Below, in pieces: positions 7,909 to 16,625 of a DNA stretch of 64,000 bases. This DNA is from Clostridia bacterium. Its GTDB lineage: Bacteria > Bacillota > Clostridia > Lachnospirales > Lachnospiraceae. The position numbers and the translations under genes are program-made. The stretch covers positions 124,001 to 188,000 of the forward strand of contig CAJTAT010000004.1 in assembly GCA_910574475.1 (NCBI GenBank). The letters are read 5' to 3'. A model generated the notes under the pieces. The model was given only the letters and a program-made list of their open reading frames with translations, was not told where the DNA came from and made no database searches. Each line of letters begins with the position of its first letter. Position 1 is the first letter of the stretch.

Positions 7909-9450
7909 ATGAGTTCTAAAGTTTGGATTATCATCGCCTTTGCGGCGTATATGATTATGATGATTGTAATTGGCGCTATTTACATGAAGAGAACCAATAA
8001 CTCAGAAGACTATTTCCTGGGAGGAAGAGGCCTTGGAGGTTGGGTAGCTGCTCTGTCAGCTCAGGCGTCTGATATGAGTGGTTGGCTTTTAATGGGACTT
8101 CCCGGGGCTATCTATGCCTACGGGACAGGACAGGCATGGATTGCCATTGGACTTTTGACCGGCACCATTTTAAACTGGGTCTTTGTCTCTGGAAAACTTC
8201 GCCGGTATACCATACGTGCGAATAATTCCCTGACTCTGCCGGCTTATTTTGAGAATAGATTTCACGATAAAAAGCGGATTTTGCTGACGGTATCTTCTGC
8301 TGTTATCGTTATCTTTTTCCTGGTATATACGGCCTCTGCCCTGGCTGCTGGAGGAAAGCTGTTCCACCTGGTATTTGGACTGGACTACAGGATTGCCCTT
8401 ACAATTGGCGCAGCAGTTATTTTGTTGTATACTTTTATGGGAGGCTTTATGGCAGTCTGTGTGACTGACTTTATTCAGGGGATGTTAATGCTGGTAGGAA
8501 TACTTGCAGTCCCGATTGTTGCTCTTTTCCTGATAGGCAGTGGAAATTTGACCTCCTTACTGGATGCTAGTGGTGTGGCAGGAGGTTCCTCCTCCTTTTT
8601 AAATGTTATGCACAGCGGTGGCAAAGCTTATACGGGAATGGAGATTTTTTCACAGTTTGCATGGTGCTTTGGATATTTTGGTATGCCTCACATTCTGGTG
8701 CGCTTTATGGCTGTGCGAGATGAGGTGGAAATCAAAAAGTCTCGCTGGATTGCCATTATTTGGTGTACCCTTTCTCTTGGCTTTGCCTGTGCTTTGGGTG
8801 TTATTGGACGGGCTTATCTGTACCCAGTGGTTTTGGGAGCAGAGGGAACAGGCTCTGCAGAGAATGTATTTATTGAAATGATTACGAAAGTATTTACACA
8901 GGATTTGGCATTGCCTTTTATCGGCGGATTATTCCTCTGTGGTATTCTTGCGGCGATTATGTCCACAGCCGATTCCCAACTTTTGGTGACGGCTTCTGCG
9001 GTGTCTGAGGACTTGTATCACCAGGTGATGAACCCGAAGGCGTCTTCCAAGAAGGTTTTAAACATCAGCCGTATTACTGTACTGGTAGTGGCTGTACTGG
9101 CTTATATCATTGCCCTCGATCCCAATAGCAGCATAATGGGGCTTGTATCAAATGCTTGGGCAGGCTTTGGAGCCGCTTTTGGTCCGCTGGTTGTTCTCTC
9201 TCTCTATTGGAAGCGGACAAATCTTCCCGGAGCCATTGCGGGGATTGTGTCAGGAGCACTGACAGTCATTATATGGGATTATATTCCTCTGGTAAATGGT
9301 CAGACTCTTGGAGCTGCCACAGGGCTTTATTCTCTGGCAATTGGTTTTGTGCTTAGCCTGGCTCTCATTGTTATCGTCAGCCTGGCCACAAAAGCTCCAT
9401 CAGATGAGATTTTGAAAGAATTTGAGGATGTGCAGAAAGGGGAAATCTAA
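7909..9450 (+). CDS. putP: Sodium/proline symporter
   Basis: 513 residues, the normal size, starting at the ATG that follows GGAGG. It has about 13 hydrophobic segments and the sodium:solute symporter (SSS) family hallmarks: EDYFLGGRGLGGWVAALSAQ followed by ASDMSGWLLMGLPG near the N-terminus (the PutP sodium and proline site, with the conserved Ser and Asp), YTASALAAGGK, and IMSTADSQLLVTASAVSEDL in the late membrane core. It imports L-proline with Na+ across the cytoplasmic membrane for osmoprotection or as a Stickland-type nutrient. The upstream TetR gene may regulate it. An intrinsic terminator follows. Confidence 0.93.
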   Translation: MSSKVWIIIAFAAYMIMMIVIGAIYMKRTNNSEDYFLGGRGLGGWVAALSAQASDMSGWLLMGLPGAIYAYGTGQAWIAIGLLTGTILNWVFVSGKLRRYTIRANNSLTLPAYFENRFHDKKRILLTVSSAVIVIFFLVYTASALAAGGKLFHLVFGLDYRIALTIGAAVILLYTFMGGFMAVCVTDFIQGMLMLVGILAVPIVALFLIGSGNLTSLLDASGVAGGSSSFLNVMHSGGKAYTGMEIFSQFAWCFGYFGMPHILVRFMAVRDEVEIKKSRWIAIIWCTLSLGFACALGVIGRAYLYPVVLGAEGTGSAENVFIEMITKVFTQDLALPFIGGLFLCGILAAIMSTADSQLLVTASAVSEDLYHQVMNPKASSKKVLNISRITVLVVAVLAYIIALDPNSSIMGLVSNAWAGFGAAFGPLVVLSLYWKRTNLPGAIAGIVSGALTVIIWDYIPLVNGQTLGAATGLYSLAIGFVLSLALIVIVSLATKAPSDEILKEFEDVQKGEI

Positions 9451-9471
9451 TTCCTTTTCATTTTAAAAGAT

Positions 9472-9503
9472 ACAGGGGCTGTTCTGGTGAACGCCCCTGT
9501 TTT
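9472..9503. terminator. Intrinsic terminator between convergent genes
   Basis: Stem ACAGGGGC(T)GTTC / GAACGCCCCTGT with loop TGGT, then a T-rich stretch; it serves putP and, from the other side, probably the end of the leftward PTS operon. Confidence 0.8.
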
Positions 9504-9511
9504 ATATTGTT

Positions 9512-10087
9512 TTATTCAAGGTTTGCATGATATTGCCAGAGAGCTTTCATGTCCAGCTTTTTCTGTTCAACAATCATTTTTGCAAGGATATCTCCAACTA
9601 AAAGTACAGACTGCTCAAATAGAGAGGTCATTGGCTGGCAGGAATCGATCTCGTCCTCCAGATAATTTTTTGTGCGGACTGGAATCCTTACCATAAAATC
9701 GGCAATCTCTTTCATTTCACTATTTGGATTAGACCCGATATGTACGATATGGCAGTCTACGGCAGAGCGGGCTTTCTTTGCAATGCCTAGTGGAAATAGA
9801 GAGCCTCCTGAGCCTGAGCCTACGATGAGCAGATCCTCCTTTTTAATAGCAGGCTCTGTAATTTCACCGACATAATGTGTCTTTATTCCCAAATGTGCCA
9901 GTCGTTTACACACACACTGTAATGCCAGAAGTACCCTCCCAACTCCCACAAAAAAGACCTGATCCGCTTTCAGGATCTCCTCAGCCAGACGTTCCAGCTG
10001 TGCAGGATTGATACTTTCCAGTGTTGCTTTTAATTCGTCTAACACCTGTGTACTCGCCTTTGTATATTGTTCTTCAAAATTCCACAT
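9512..10087 (-). CDS. SIS-domain 6-phospho-3-hexuloisomerase-like protein
   Basis: 191 residues from the ATG preceded by GGAGAAGAACTAAG; a longer reading would add 11 residues overlapping the upstream gene. One SIS (sugar isomerase) domain is visible: FFVGVGRVLLALQCVCKRL, then LLIVGSGSGGSLFPLGIAKKA, with the phosphosugar-binding Ser/Gly loops. Length and order match 6-phospho-3-hexuloisomerases, which interconvert hex-3-ulose 6-phosphate and fructose 6-phosphate. No 3-hexulose-6-phosphate synthase gene is near, so formaldehyde fixation is unlikely; it more probably isomerises a ketose phosphate made by the PTS and dehydrogenases of this operon. It is the last gene of that operon. Confidence 0.82.
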   Translation of the reverse strand: MWNFEEQYTKASTQVLDELKATLESINPAQLERLAEEILKADQVFFVGVGRVLLALQCVCKRLAHLGIKTHYVGEITEPAIKKEDLLIVGSGSGGSLFPLGIAKKARSAVDCHIVHIGSNPNSEMKEIADFMVRIPVRTKNYLEDEIDSCQPMTSLFEQSVLLVGDILAKMIVEQKKLDMKALWQYHANLE

Positions 10088-10103
10088 CTTAGTTCTTCTC
10101 CAA

Positions 10104-11141
10104 TCATATAGGGGTTCCATTCTCTTGACCGGATACAGCCATTAAAACTTTTCCTTTTTTAAAATAGTTTCTTGTGACCAGTTCTCCCTCCATTTCCTCC
10201 ATGGTCAGAACTTTGCTGATCAGTGGTTCTGGGGAAAATAAATCAGAATCCAGCAAAGCAATTGCCCGCTCTGTACAGTCAGGATTAATATAGGAAGTTT
10301 TGATTACAAGCTCTTTTTGAAATGCGTCATACTGACGGAACGGGAAAGAAGAACCTGAAGGGCTGAGGCCAAAGAGAACCACAACCGCGCCCCGCCCTGC
10401 AATTTCCAAAGCAGATTCCATGGTAGCGGGGAATCCCACACACTCGATTACCCGATCTACGTTGGGAATACCAGCAGAGTGAATTTCTTCTAAAACGTCT
10501 ACTTCTGAAGGATTGAGAAACAGTGTGGCGCCAAGGGCCTCAGCCAATTTTCGCTTGCTTTCCTGAGGCTCGATGACAATAATGTTGGCAGCTCCAGCTA
10601 TCCGGCAGAGTTGAAGGAAAATGGAACCAATGGAACCAAGACCAATGATGGCAACTGTCTGTCCCATTTTCATGTCAAGCAAATCCATTCCGTGGATACA
10701 GCAGGAAAGAGGCTCTGCCAGGGCTGCATGCTTCAGAGAGAGGGTATCTGGAATCTTATGTACATTTTCTGCGGGCGGGCAGATGTATTCTGCAAAGCCC
10801 TTAACCACGCCTTTGGAATTGGTACAGAGATGATTTTGTCCATTTTTGCAAAAATAGCATTTTTTACAGTACCAGTTAGGATTGACTGCCACTCTGTCAC
10901 CTGGACGGAAATCCCGGACATTTTCACCCACTTCCACAAGGATTCCCGAGGCTTCATGCCCCAGGGGAACTGGATAGACTACAGGGCGGGAACCGCCCTT
11001 TCCCTCATATTTGTGTAAATCTGTTCCACACAGCCCACAGTAGGACACAGCGATTTTTACAGAATTTGGTTCCAGAGAAGGCTCTGGGAAATCCGTAGTC
11101 ATATGTGCGTCGCCTTTTCCGTATAAAACGAATGCTTTCAT
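10104..11141 (-). CDS. Zinc-dependent medium-chain alcohol dehydrogenase
   Basis: 345 residues. The catalytic zinc site is seen in YCGLCGTDLHKY and GHEASG; the structural zinc site has its four cysteines in CKKCYFCKNGQNHLC; the nucleotide-binding Rossmann loop is IIGLGSIGSIFLQL. It belongs to the sorbitol/butanediol/threonine dehydrogenase branch and would oxidise a polyol or sugar (or its phosphate) with NAD(P). Its place in the PTS operon, 16 bases upstream of the hexuloisomerase-like gene, suggests that its substrate is the phosphorylated import product. Which hydroxyl it oxidises cannot be told. Its 3' end is adjacent to the hexuloisomerase start region. Confidence 0.88.
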   Translation of the reverse strand: MKAFVLYGKGDAHMTTDFPEPSLEPNSVKIAVSYCGLCGTDLHKYEGKGGSRPVVYPVPLGHEASGILVEVGENVRDFRPGDRVAVNPNWYCKKCYFCKNGQNHLCTNSKGVVKGFAEYICPPAENVHKIPDTLSLKHAALAEPLSCCIHGMDLLDMKMGQTVAIIGLGSIGSIFLQLCRIAGAANIIVIEPQESKRKLAEALGATLFLNPSEVDVLEEIHSAGIPNVDRVIECVGFPATMESALEIAGRGAVVVLFGLSPSGSSFPFRQYDAFQKELVIKTSYINPDCTERAIALLDSDLFSPEPLISKVLTMEEMEGELVTRNYFKKGKVLMAVSGQENGTPI

Positions 11142-11184
11142 AATTTATCTTCTCCTATTTCAAGGTCTGCTCCTGACCAGCGAC

Positions 11185-11781
11185 TTATTTTTGGACAGTG
11201 AAGCTGGGCTTTCGATTCAGCCCCATTGTGTCTTGTACTGTGTTGTACACAAGTGTGTTGAAGGTGTCGGCTGCCATGCTAAGCAGTATGCCAAGATGCT
11301 TCAAAGCTTGGGTGAGTTGATGCTCTTTTAGAGGACTGACCTGTGAGGCAAGGTATCTGGCTATTCCGATAACGTCCTTTTGGCGGGCGTTGCCATCTGT
11401 CTGGTAGATGTTGCTGCAGATCTGTTCAAAGACAGCCAGCTTGGAATGAAAAAAATTCATACAGCCCATCAAGGTTTCTTCATCAGCGTTTTCTAATATT
11501 TTCTGATAAGTGCTTTTGGCAGCACTATCCTGAATTTCCTTCAAATGTTTTTCGGCAGTCATCTTAGGCTTTTGCTTAAAGGAGAGGGCGGCTATGACTA
11601 GAAGCATAGTGCTGTATTCTACAGAGAAACAGGCCTCGCCTTCCGGCGTCATAGCCAGCTCCTGAAACAGAACCTCATCACTGAGGGCTCTCTGGTAATG
11701 TTCAAGGACTAAGCTGCTGATTGTCTCTATATATTCTTTCATGGACAATCGAAGTGTCGCATGTAGTGCTGCTTTCTTCAT
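11185..11781 (-). CDS. Unknown helical protein in the PTS operon
   Basis: 198 residues, not recognised. It appears entirely helical, with no membrane segment, no signal peptide and no metal-binding or nucleotide-binding motif. The C-terminal half (LASQVSPLKEHQLTQALKHL, then GILLSMAADTFNTLVYN) looks like a helical bundle. It lies between the two dehydrogenase genes on the same strand with 43 and 68 base gaps, so it is part of the operon. It might be an accessory or regulatory subunit for sugar metabolism, but nothing in the sequence shows this. Confidence 0.65.
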   Translation of the reverse strand: MKKAALHATLRLSMKEYIETISSLVLEHYQRALSDEVLFQELAMTPEGEACFSVEYSTMLLVIAALSFKQKPKMTAEKHLKEIQDSAAKSTYQKILENADEETLMGCMNFFHSKLAVFEQICSNIYQTDGNARQKDVIGIARYLASQVSPLKEHQLTQALKHLGILLSMAADTFNTLVYNTVQDTMGLNRKPSFTVQK

Positions 11782-11849
11782 AATAAAAACCTCTTATTTA
11801 AAGTACCGCCACAGCCCTGGCTGGACTGCAGCGGATTACAAGTTCTATT

Positions 11850-12905
11850 TTACTTGCCACTGGAATACAGGGCCTTACAGATAGAAACCTTATGAGTAAA
11901 GATATCTTCACACAGCTTTGGAAGATCTTCTAAAGTACTGCGATGGGTGATGAGATCCTCTACCTGCATGATGCCAGCATCCATCATCTTGACAGTATAA
12001 TGCCACTCATTGATAGGAGTATCTGCATAGTGTGAATTCCAGATCCCCTGGATTTTGAGCTCTTTGCGAAGGATTTGGCTGTGCTGATGCAGTTTAATAG
12101 TAGTATCTCTGTGGGGATTGCCCATCATAACTACAGTTCCGAATGTCTTTACACACTCGATACCAAGTCCCAAAGCAGCTCCGGCACCAGTACCTTCAAT
12201 AATTATATCTGCTGGTTTGCCGTGGTTCATCTTTTTGAATTCTTCGTTAATATCTGTGGTCATAGAGTTGAGAACAATATTTCCACGTTCTCTTGCAAAT
12301 TCGACTTTTTCATCCAACACATCTACAAGGACCACTAAGGATGCTCCGAAAATTTTTGCCCATCGTGCAGCCATTTGTCCAATAGGACCAGCACCAAAGA
12401 TAATAATGGACTGACCGGCAGTCAGGCCGCTTTTGCGGATGGCATGCTGTGCTACGGTACAGGGCTCTACCATTCCGAGTGCATCATCGGACAGGTCAGG
12501 GTTGGTGGACTCTACAAAATGCCATTCACTTGGCACTAGACAGTACTCAGCAAATCCTCCATCGCTTCGAGAACCCAAGTAGTCATAATCCAGACACATG
12601 GCATAGTCGCCGCTCAGACAGGGTTCACAATTTCGGCAAGGGATGCAGGGGAAGATAGCGCCCCTTTTCCCTACGAGAGATGAGTCGGCTTCCTCGCCTA
12701 CAGCCACAATCTCGCCGCCAAACTCATGACCCAGGGTCAGAGGATATTTTTGCTTGCTGGTACCAAGTTCAAAAATGCGGGGGATATCAGAGCCGCAAAT
12801 ACCGCATGAGCCGATTTTGACGAGCAGTTCCTTCCCGTGCGGAGTTGGAACATCGACTTCTACTGTACGGAAATCACCAATCTTAAATAATTGTGATGCT
12901 TTCAT
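11850..12905 (-). CDS. Zinc-dependent polyol-phosphate dehydrogenase (galactitol-1-phosphate 5-dehydrogenase-like)
   Basis: 351 residues. The catalytic zinc residues lie in GSCGICGSDIPRI and GHEFGGE; the structural zinc cysteines in CIPCRNCEPCLSGDYAMC; the Rossmann loop is IIFGAGPIGQMAARW. The CGICGSDIPRIF start and TSKQKYPLTLGHEFGG are typical of galactitol-1-phosphate 5-dehydrogenases and related hexitol-phosphate or pentitol-phosphate dehydrogenases. With a mannose-family PTS upstream, it probably oxidises an imported polyol phosphate to a ketose phosphate. It follows the IIB gene by 38 bases and has a clean ribosome binding site (AAAGGAGT). Confidence 0.88.
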   Translation of the reverse strand: MKASQLFKIGDFRTVEVDVPTPHGKELLVKIGSCGICGSDIPRIFELGTSKQKYPLTLGHEFGGEIVAVGEEADSSLVGKRGAIFPCIPCRNCEPCLSGDYAMCLDYDYLGSRSDGGFAEYCLVPSEWHFVESTNPDLSDDALGMVEPCTVAQHAIRKSGLTAGQSIIIFGAGPIGQMAARWAKIFGASLVVLVDVLDEKVEFARERGNIVLNSMTTDINEEFKKMNHGKPADIIIEGTGAGAALGLGIECVKTFGTVVMMGNPHRDTTIKLHQHSQILRKELKIQGIWNSHYADTPINEWHYTVKMMDAGIMQVEDLITHRSTLEDLPKLCEDIFTHKVSICKALYSSGK

Positions 12906-12943
12906 ATTTCAATACTCCTTTCAGAATAAACGGATTTTTGCAC

Positions 12944-13417
12944 TTACAGCAATTTGGACACATCTACCTGTTTTGCTGCCGGGATGATCTGAACTTCTAC
13001 TTTAACACCCTTGGCGATTAAATCTTTAAAAATCTGGCGTTCCTCATCTGATGCAGATATGTTCTGAAATAATTTCTTGCGGCCTTTAGTCAATCCCATG
13101 CCTCCGATATTCACGAAATCAATGTCAATCCCATTTTCAATGAGCTGCTTAATGGTATCAGGAACCTTTACGATCATCATAGTAGGTTTAGGAAGACCTG
13201 CCTTCATAATTTGCGTTGCCTCTTCGATGGTGCGAACTTCAATGGAAATGTGCTCTGGAATAAGCAGAGCGAACATTTCTCCCATAAAAGGATCCTGAGC
13301 AGTTTTATCGTCTACAACTAAAATATGTTGGATGGACGGTATACTTTTTAGCCATGCTGTGCAGACTTGACCATGGATTAAACGATCGTCAATACGTGTA
13401 AAATTCAGATTATTCAT
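12944..13417 (-). CDS. PTS mannose/fructose/sorbose family IIB component (second copy)
   Basis: 157 residues, full length for a free-standing IIB. The active-site histidine is in TRIDDRLIHGQVCTAW (His15), which accepts phosphate from the IIA histidine and passes it to the sugar during transport. The rest has the usual alternating pattern (ILVVDDKTAQDPFMGEMFALLIP, VNIGGMGLTKGRKKLF). It is the second IIB in this operon; the first leads the operon. The two differ clearly, so this is not a recent duplication. One may serve transport and the other may signal to the PRD regulator, but that is a guess. Confidence 0.93.
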   Translation of the reverse strand: MNNLNFTRIDDRLIHGQVCTAWLKSIPSIQHILVVDDKTAQDPFMGEMFALLIPEHISIEVRTIEEATQIMKAGLPKPTMMIVKVPDTIKQLIENGIDIDFVNIGGMGLTKGRKKLFQNISASDEERQIFKDLIAKGVKVEVQIIPAAKQVDVSKLL

Positions 13418-13443
13418 ATTTAAACTTCGTCCTTTCTTAGTTT

Positions 13444-13845
13444 TTATTTGCGGTTACCAAATTCGGTAATTTGCTGTTTTCCATTTTCCTGAAGGGCATC
13501 GACCAGCTCTTCCATGGTCATACCATCATAGCGGTCCAGAACACAAAACATAACCATGGGAAGATTGACGCCAGTTACAATGCGAAGATTCAGATTTTTT
13601 TCCATCTTTAGACGGAAAGCGGTGTTATTCGGAGTACCGCCGGTAATATCGACCAGCACGACAACGCCTTCTCCAGAGTCTAATTGACTGAGCTTTTCCT
13701 CCGTCTTTGCCCGAAATTCATCGGGAGACTGCCCTGGAAGAACACATACACTGTCGATCTGCTCGCCTTCGCCAACCAGCATAGCGGCGCTATTGAGAAA
13801 TTCTTCGGCCAGACGACCGTGTGTAGCTATAAGAACACCAACCAT
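13444..13845 (-). CDS. PTS mannose-family IIA component
   Basis: 133 residues from the ATG preceded by AAGGAG with 8-base spacing; a start 24 bases upstream would overlap the epimerase gene. The phosphoacceptor histidine is in VGVLIATHGRLAEEF (His9), and the domain continues with VLVDITGGTPNNTAFRL, the standard EIIA-Man core. It takes phosphate from HPr and gives it to IIB. Located between the epimerase gene (4-base gap) and IIB (26-base gap). Confidence 0.93.
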   Translation of the reverse strand: MVGVLIATHGRLAEEFLNSAAMLVGEGEQIDSVCVLPGQSPDEFRAKTEEKLSQLDSGEGVVVLVDITGGTPNNTAFRLKMEKNLNLRIVTGVNLPMVMFCVLDRYDGMTMEELVDALQENGKQQITEFGNRK

Positions 13846-13849
13846 TTCT

Positions 13850-14536
13850 CTATTCTCCTTTCTCTTCACAGATTTCTTTTATATATGCAGCATACTGTTC
13901 CGTGAAGAATTCCGGCCCACCTTTTAATATAGAAGAAGTTCCTACTACAAGACCGTCAGCTCCATTTGCCAGCATCATGCGAGCGTTTTGGATGGTTGTA
14001 TTTCCATCGATGAAGACCTGTATTGATTTACCTGAGCGGACAATCATTTCATGGATGCGCTTTAGCTTATTTGGATGATCAGGAACGAGCTTTTGGCCTG
14101 CAAATCCAGGATTTATGGACATTACCAGTACAAAATCCAGGACACCGGCCATTTCTTCTATATAGGCGATTGGAATACCAGGACTTAAAGCGATACCAGC
14201 CTTGCATCCTCTGTCGCGTATAGCCTGAAGCAGGCGGTAAGGATTTCGAGCAGTTTCAGGATGAAAGCTTACCCAGTCTCCAGGCTGTGGGTTCATATAT
14301 TCTACAAACATCTCGGGCTCTGTGCACATCAGATGAAGGTCGATAGGTATATGGGTAATAGATTTTAAAAACTGATAATCCCGTACACCCATCATGACGT
14401 TGGCCACGTAATGCCCGTCCATAACATCAAAATGTATAGCAGGAATTTCATTCTGCTCAAAGGCTTGGACAAAGGCCCCCATGTTCTGAGGTGTGCTGCA
14501 CATAATTGATGGTAAGATGATAACTTTCTGATTCAT
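13850..14536 (-). CDS. Ribulose-phosphate 3-epimerase family protein (Rpe/AlsE type)
   Basis: 228 residues forming one TIM barrel. Family residues are present: PSIMC at the N-terminus, HFDVMDGHYV (catalytic Asp and metal site), DLHLM (metal His), MSINPGFAGQ and the late Asp in FIDGNTT, where most Rpe enzymes have VDGG. It could be ribulose-5-phosphate epimerase or, given the operon, an allulose-6-phosphate 3-epimerase. Housekeeping Rpe genes normally sit near the rsgA/prkC region, so this operon copy is probably a dedicated catabolic paralogue. The IDGN variant of the last motif fits a substrate shift. It follows the IID gene after a 123-base spacer containing a hairpin. Confidence 0.85.
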   Translation of the reverse strand: MNQKVIILPSIMCSTPQNMGAFVQAFEQNEIPAIHFDVMDGHYVANVMMGVRDYQFLKSITHIPIDLHLMCTEPEMFVEYMNPQPGDWVSFHPETARNPYRLLQAIRDRGCKAGIALSPGIPIAYIEEMAGVLDFVLVMSINPGFAGQKLVPDHPNKLKRIHEMIVRSGKSIQVFIDGNTTIQNARMMLANGADGLVVGTSSILKGGPEFFTEQYAAYIKEICEEKGE

Positions 14537-14567
14537 AATTAACCTCGTTGTAATTAACCTTTTTTAC

Positions 14568-14607
14568 GTAATATGGCAGCAGGCCCAAAACCTTACTGCC
14601 ATATTAC
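14568..14607 (-). repeat. Intercistronic hairpin between IID and epimerase genes
   Basis: Perfect 12-base arms (14568-14579 and 14596-14607) with a 16-base loop. In the direction of transcription it is followed by A residues, not T, so it is more likely an mRNA processing or stability hairpin than a terminator. Confidence 0.7.
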
Positions 14608-14659
14608 CTTGCCTTATGTAAACTTATAGATAGGATTGGGAATCATACTTAGTTCGCCA

Positions 14660-15496
14660 TTAATATGCACCGCACAGAGCACCCAGAGCAACTGTAATGA
14701 ATGCCAGAGCAAACATCAGTAAAATAATGGTGTTGGGCTTTATACGTTTCTTCAGCAGAGAACGTACTGCGAGTACTAGAGCCAGAGGAATCATACCTGG
14801 CAGCAAGGCGTCAAATACAGTTGTCTGAAGATTGAAGGCAACAGAACCGATTTCGTTCTGAACTTCCCAACCAATTAAGGATAGATTGTAGCTAATGTTG
14901 CTGACGGCCATACTTCCCACAACCATCAAACCTACGATGCTGACAAGATCCAGAATCTGATTCAAAACACCTGTTTTCAGGAAAGTGATAATTGCGCTCT
15001 TACCCTGTTTGTAACCCATCATGTACATATTGTAGCCCAGGGTAAGCATGATAATTTTATAAATAACTTCGAATAAGATTGGGCCGGCATAATTGCCTGC
15101 CAATGCTAACTGGATACAGACACCAGCCAGAATCGGGTAAACAATAGACTGGGAGACAACGTCGCCGATACCAGCCAGGGGTCCCATCAGAGCGGAACGA
15201 ACAGAGAGAATTTCATCTGTGGTAATATCTCCGTCAATGGCACGCTTTTCTTCCATAGCGGCTGTGATACCGTGGATTACTGTACCCATGTAGGAAGGCT
15301 CTGTATTAAAAAAGTTTAGATACTTTGAGATTTCTTCTGCATATCTTTCTGGCTCATACAGACGTTTGATAATAGGAATAAATGCATTGGCATTACCAAG
15401 TGCCTGAAGACGCTCATAGTTGTAACAGGTTTCACTGGAGTAGCCCAGTAGCCAGTTTTTTACCAGATCGGATTTTCTAAGCTGTCTATCTGCCAT
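14660..15496 (-). CDS. PTS mannose-family IID component
   Basis: 278 residues. The N-terminal cytoplasmic part has WLLGYSSETCYNYERLQALG and the GTVIHGITAAMEEKRA segment characteristic of EIID; hydrophobic segments follow and the protein ends with the membrane helix of the family. With IIC it forms the membrane channel that imports and presents the sugar or polyol for phosphorylation. It starts 2 bases after the IIC stop, so the two are coupled. Normal length. Confidence 0.93.
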   Translation of the reverse strand: MADRQLRKSDLVKNWLLGYSSETCYNYERLQALGNANAFIPIIKRLYEPERYAEEISKYLNFFNTEPSYMGTVIHGITAAMEEKRAIDGDITTDEILSVRSALMGPLAGIGDVVSQSIVYPILAGVCIQLALAGNYAGPILFEVIYKIIMLTLGYNMYMMGYKQGKSAIITFLKTGVLNQILDLVSIVGLMVVGSMAVSNISYNLSLIGWEVQNEIGSVAFNLQTTVFDALLPGMIPLALVLAVRSLLKKRIKPNTIILLMFALAFITVALGALCGAY

Positions 15497-15498
15497 AA

Positions 15499-16248
15499 CT
15501 ATGCCACCTCCTTCTCGGCTTTATCTTTACTAAAGAAATAAAGGATAAAGGCAATAATGCAACCGAATACAGTGATTGCCATAGTGCTCAGTCCAAGGAA
15601 CTGTGCTAAGAAGAAGCCTAGGAAGAAGAAGGGAAGAAGCTTTTTCGTCTGTCCCAGGTAGTTCAACAACATTCCAATACCAAGTGCAGGAAGGATACCG
15701 CCAACCATTGCAAATCCATCAATCAGCCATTGAGGCATAGCTGAGAGCCAATCACCTACAACGGCGCCTTTCATAACGATGGCAAATGCCGGAACACCGT
15801 TCAGTATCAGAGATACAAAGAAAGATGGCACATAGTTGTAGAAACGAATCATTTTCAGATCGCCCTTTGCTGCAGCTTTATCTGCCATATGTACCCACAC
15901 AGAGTTAATAGACATATAAGCGTTCCAGATCATAACTGCCACAGAACCAAGGATAACTCCAATGGTAGTAGCCGTAGTTGCGTCCAAACCGGACACCAGA
16001 CCAAGAGCTGTACCAACGGAACCAGCGAACATCGCATTGCCAGGCATGGAACCACCGGCTGTAATGAATCCTACATAAGGCAGGTTGATTGCTGCTGCCA
16101 GCATCATACCTTCCATAGGACGACCCATTACGATACCTACAAGAAAACCAGACCAGATAGGATAAAGCCAGGTTCTTGTAATAACATGGCTAAACCACCA
16201 TGTACTGCATGTAGCGATAAGTGCTACGAGAATTGCACGAACTATCAT
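15499..16248 (-). CDS. PTS mannose/fructose/sorbose family IIC component
   Basis: 249 residues with about 7 hydrophobic segments. The pattern GFLVGIVMGRPMEGMMLAAA, then INLPYVGFITAGGSMPGNAM, is diagnostic of EIIC of the mannose class. It is the sugar-translocating membrane component, partnered with IID. The start has a clear site (AGGAGAAAAACT). It follows the HPr gene with a 79-base gap. Confidence 0.93.
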   Translation of the reverse strand: MIVRAILVALIATCSTWWFSHVITRTWLYPIWSGFLVGIVMGRPMEGMMLAAAINLPYVGFITAGGSMPGNAMFAGSVGTALGLVSGLDATTATTIGVILGSVAVMIWNAYMSINSVWVHMADKAAAKGDLKMIRFYNYVPSFFVSLILNGVPAFAIVMKGAVVGDWLSAMPQWLIDGFAMVGGILPALGIGMLLNYLGQTKKLLPFFFLGFFLAQFLGLSTMAITVFGCIIAFILYFFSKDKAEKEVA

Positions 16249-16327
16249 AGTTTTTCTCCTTTTTGTGTTTGTTGTTAACGACTACATTGAATTTGTTGAT
16301 TGCAACACCACCTCCCTCGTATGTCTC

Positions 16328-16588
16328 TTACTCATCCAAAGAGTCTATATATGCAATGATCTGCTCCAGAGCCTGAGCTTCGTCAGGGCCTTCTGCGGAA
16401 ACCTGGACTGTGGTTCCCTGTTTCAGACAGCCACTGAGTATGCTAAAAACGCTCTTTCCATTACAGACCGTGCTATCACTGGAAATAGTAATATCACTTT
16501 CAAATGTCCTGCACAGTTTTACAAGCTGTGCCGCGGGACGGGCATGTAAACCAGTTTTGTTTTTAACAAGTGTTGTATCCTGCAGCAT
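16328..16588 (-). CDS. HPr-like phosphocarrier protein
   Basis: 86 residues from the ATG preceded by GGGAGGAG; a longer reading by 6 residues starts inside that ribosome binding site. The phosphorylated histidine is in NKTGLHARPAAQLVKL, and the regulatory-serine position is kept in CNGKSVFSILSG (a Ser follows Lys as in Firmicute HPr, although the next residues differ from the usual IMGVMSL). It carries phosphate from enzyme I to IIA. An HPr encoded inside a PTS operon is additional to the housekeeping ptsH and suggests a dedicated phosphorelay; HPr-Ser kinase control through this copy is uncertain because the loop around Ser is altered. Confidence 0.9.
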   Translation of the reverse strand: MLQDTTLVKNKTGLHARPAAQLVKLCRTFESDITISSDSTVCNGKSVFSILSGCLKQGTTVQVSAEGPDEAQALEQIIAYIDSLDE

Positions 16589-16625
16589 ATTTTGATCTCC
16601 TCCCATCTTGTTGAGTTCTTGTGCC

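Noticed and set aside
9512..14536. RuMP formaldehyde fixation pathway
   Set aside because: The hexuloisomerase-like gene suggested it, but no 3-hexulose-6-phosphate synthase is present; the epimerase has Rpe-type rather than synthase motifs.
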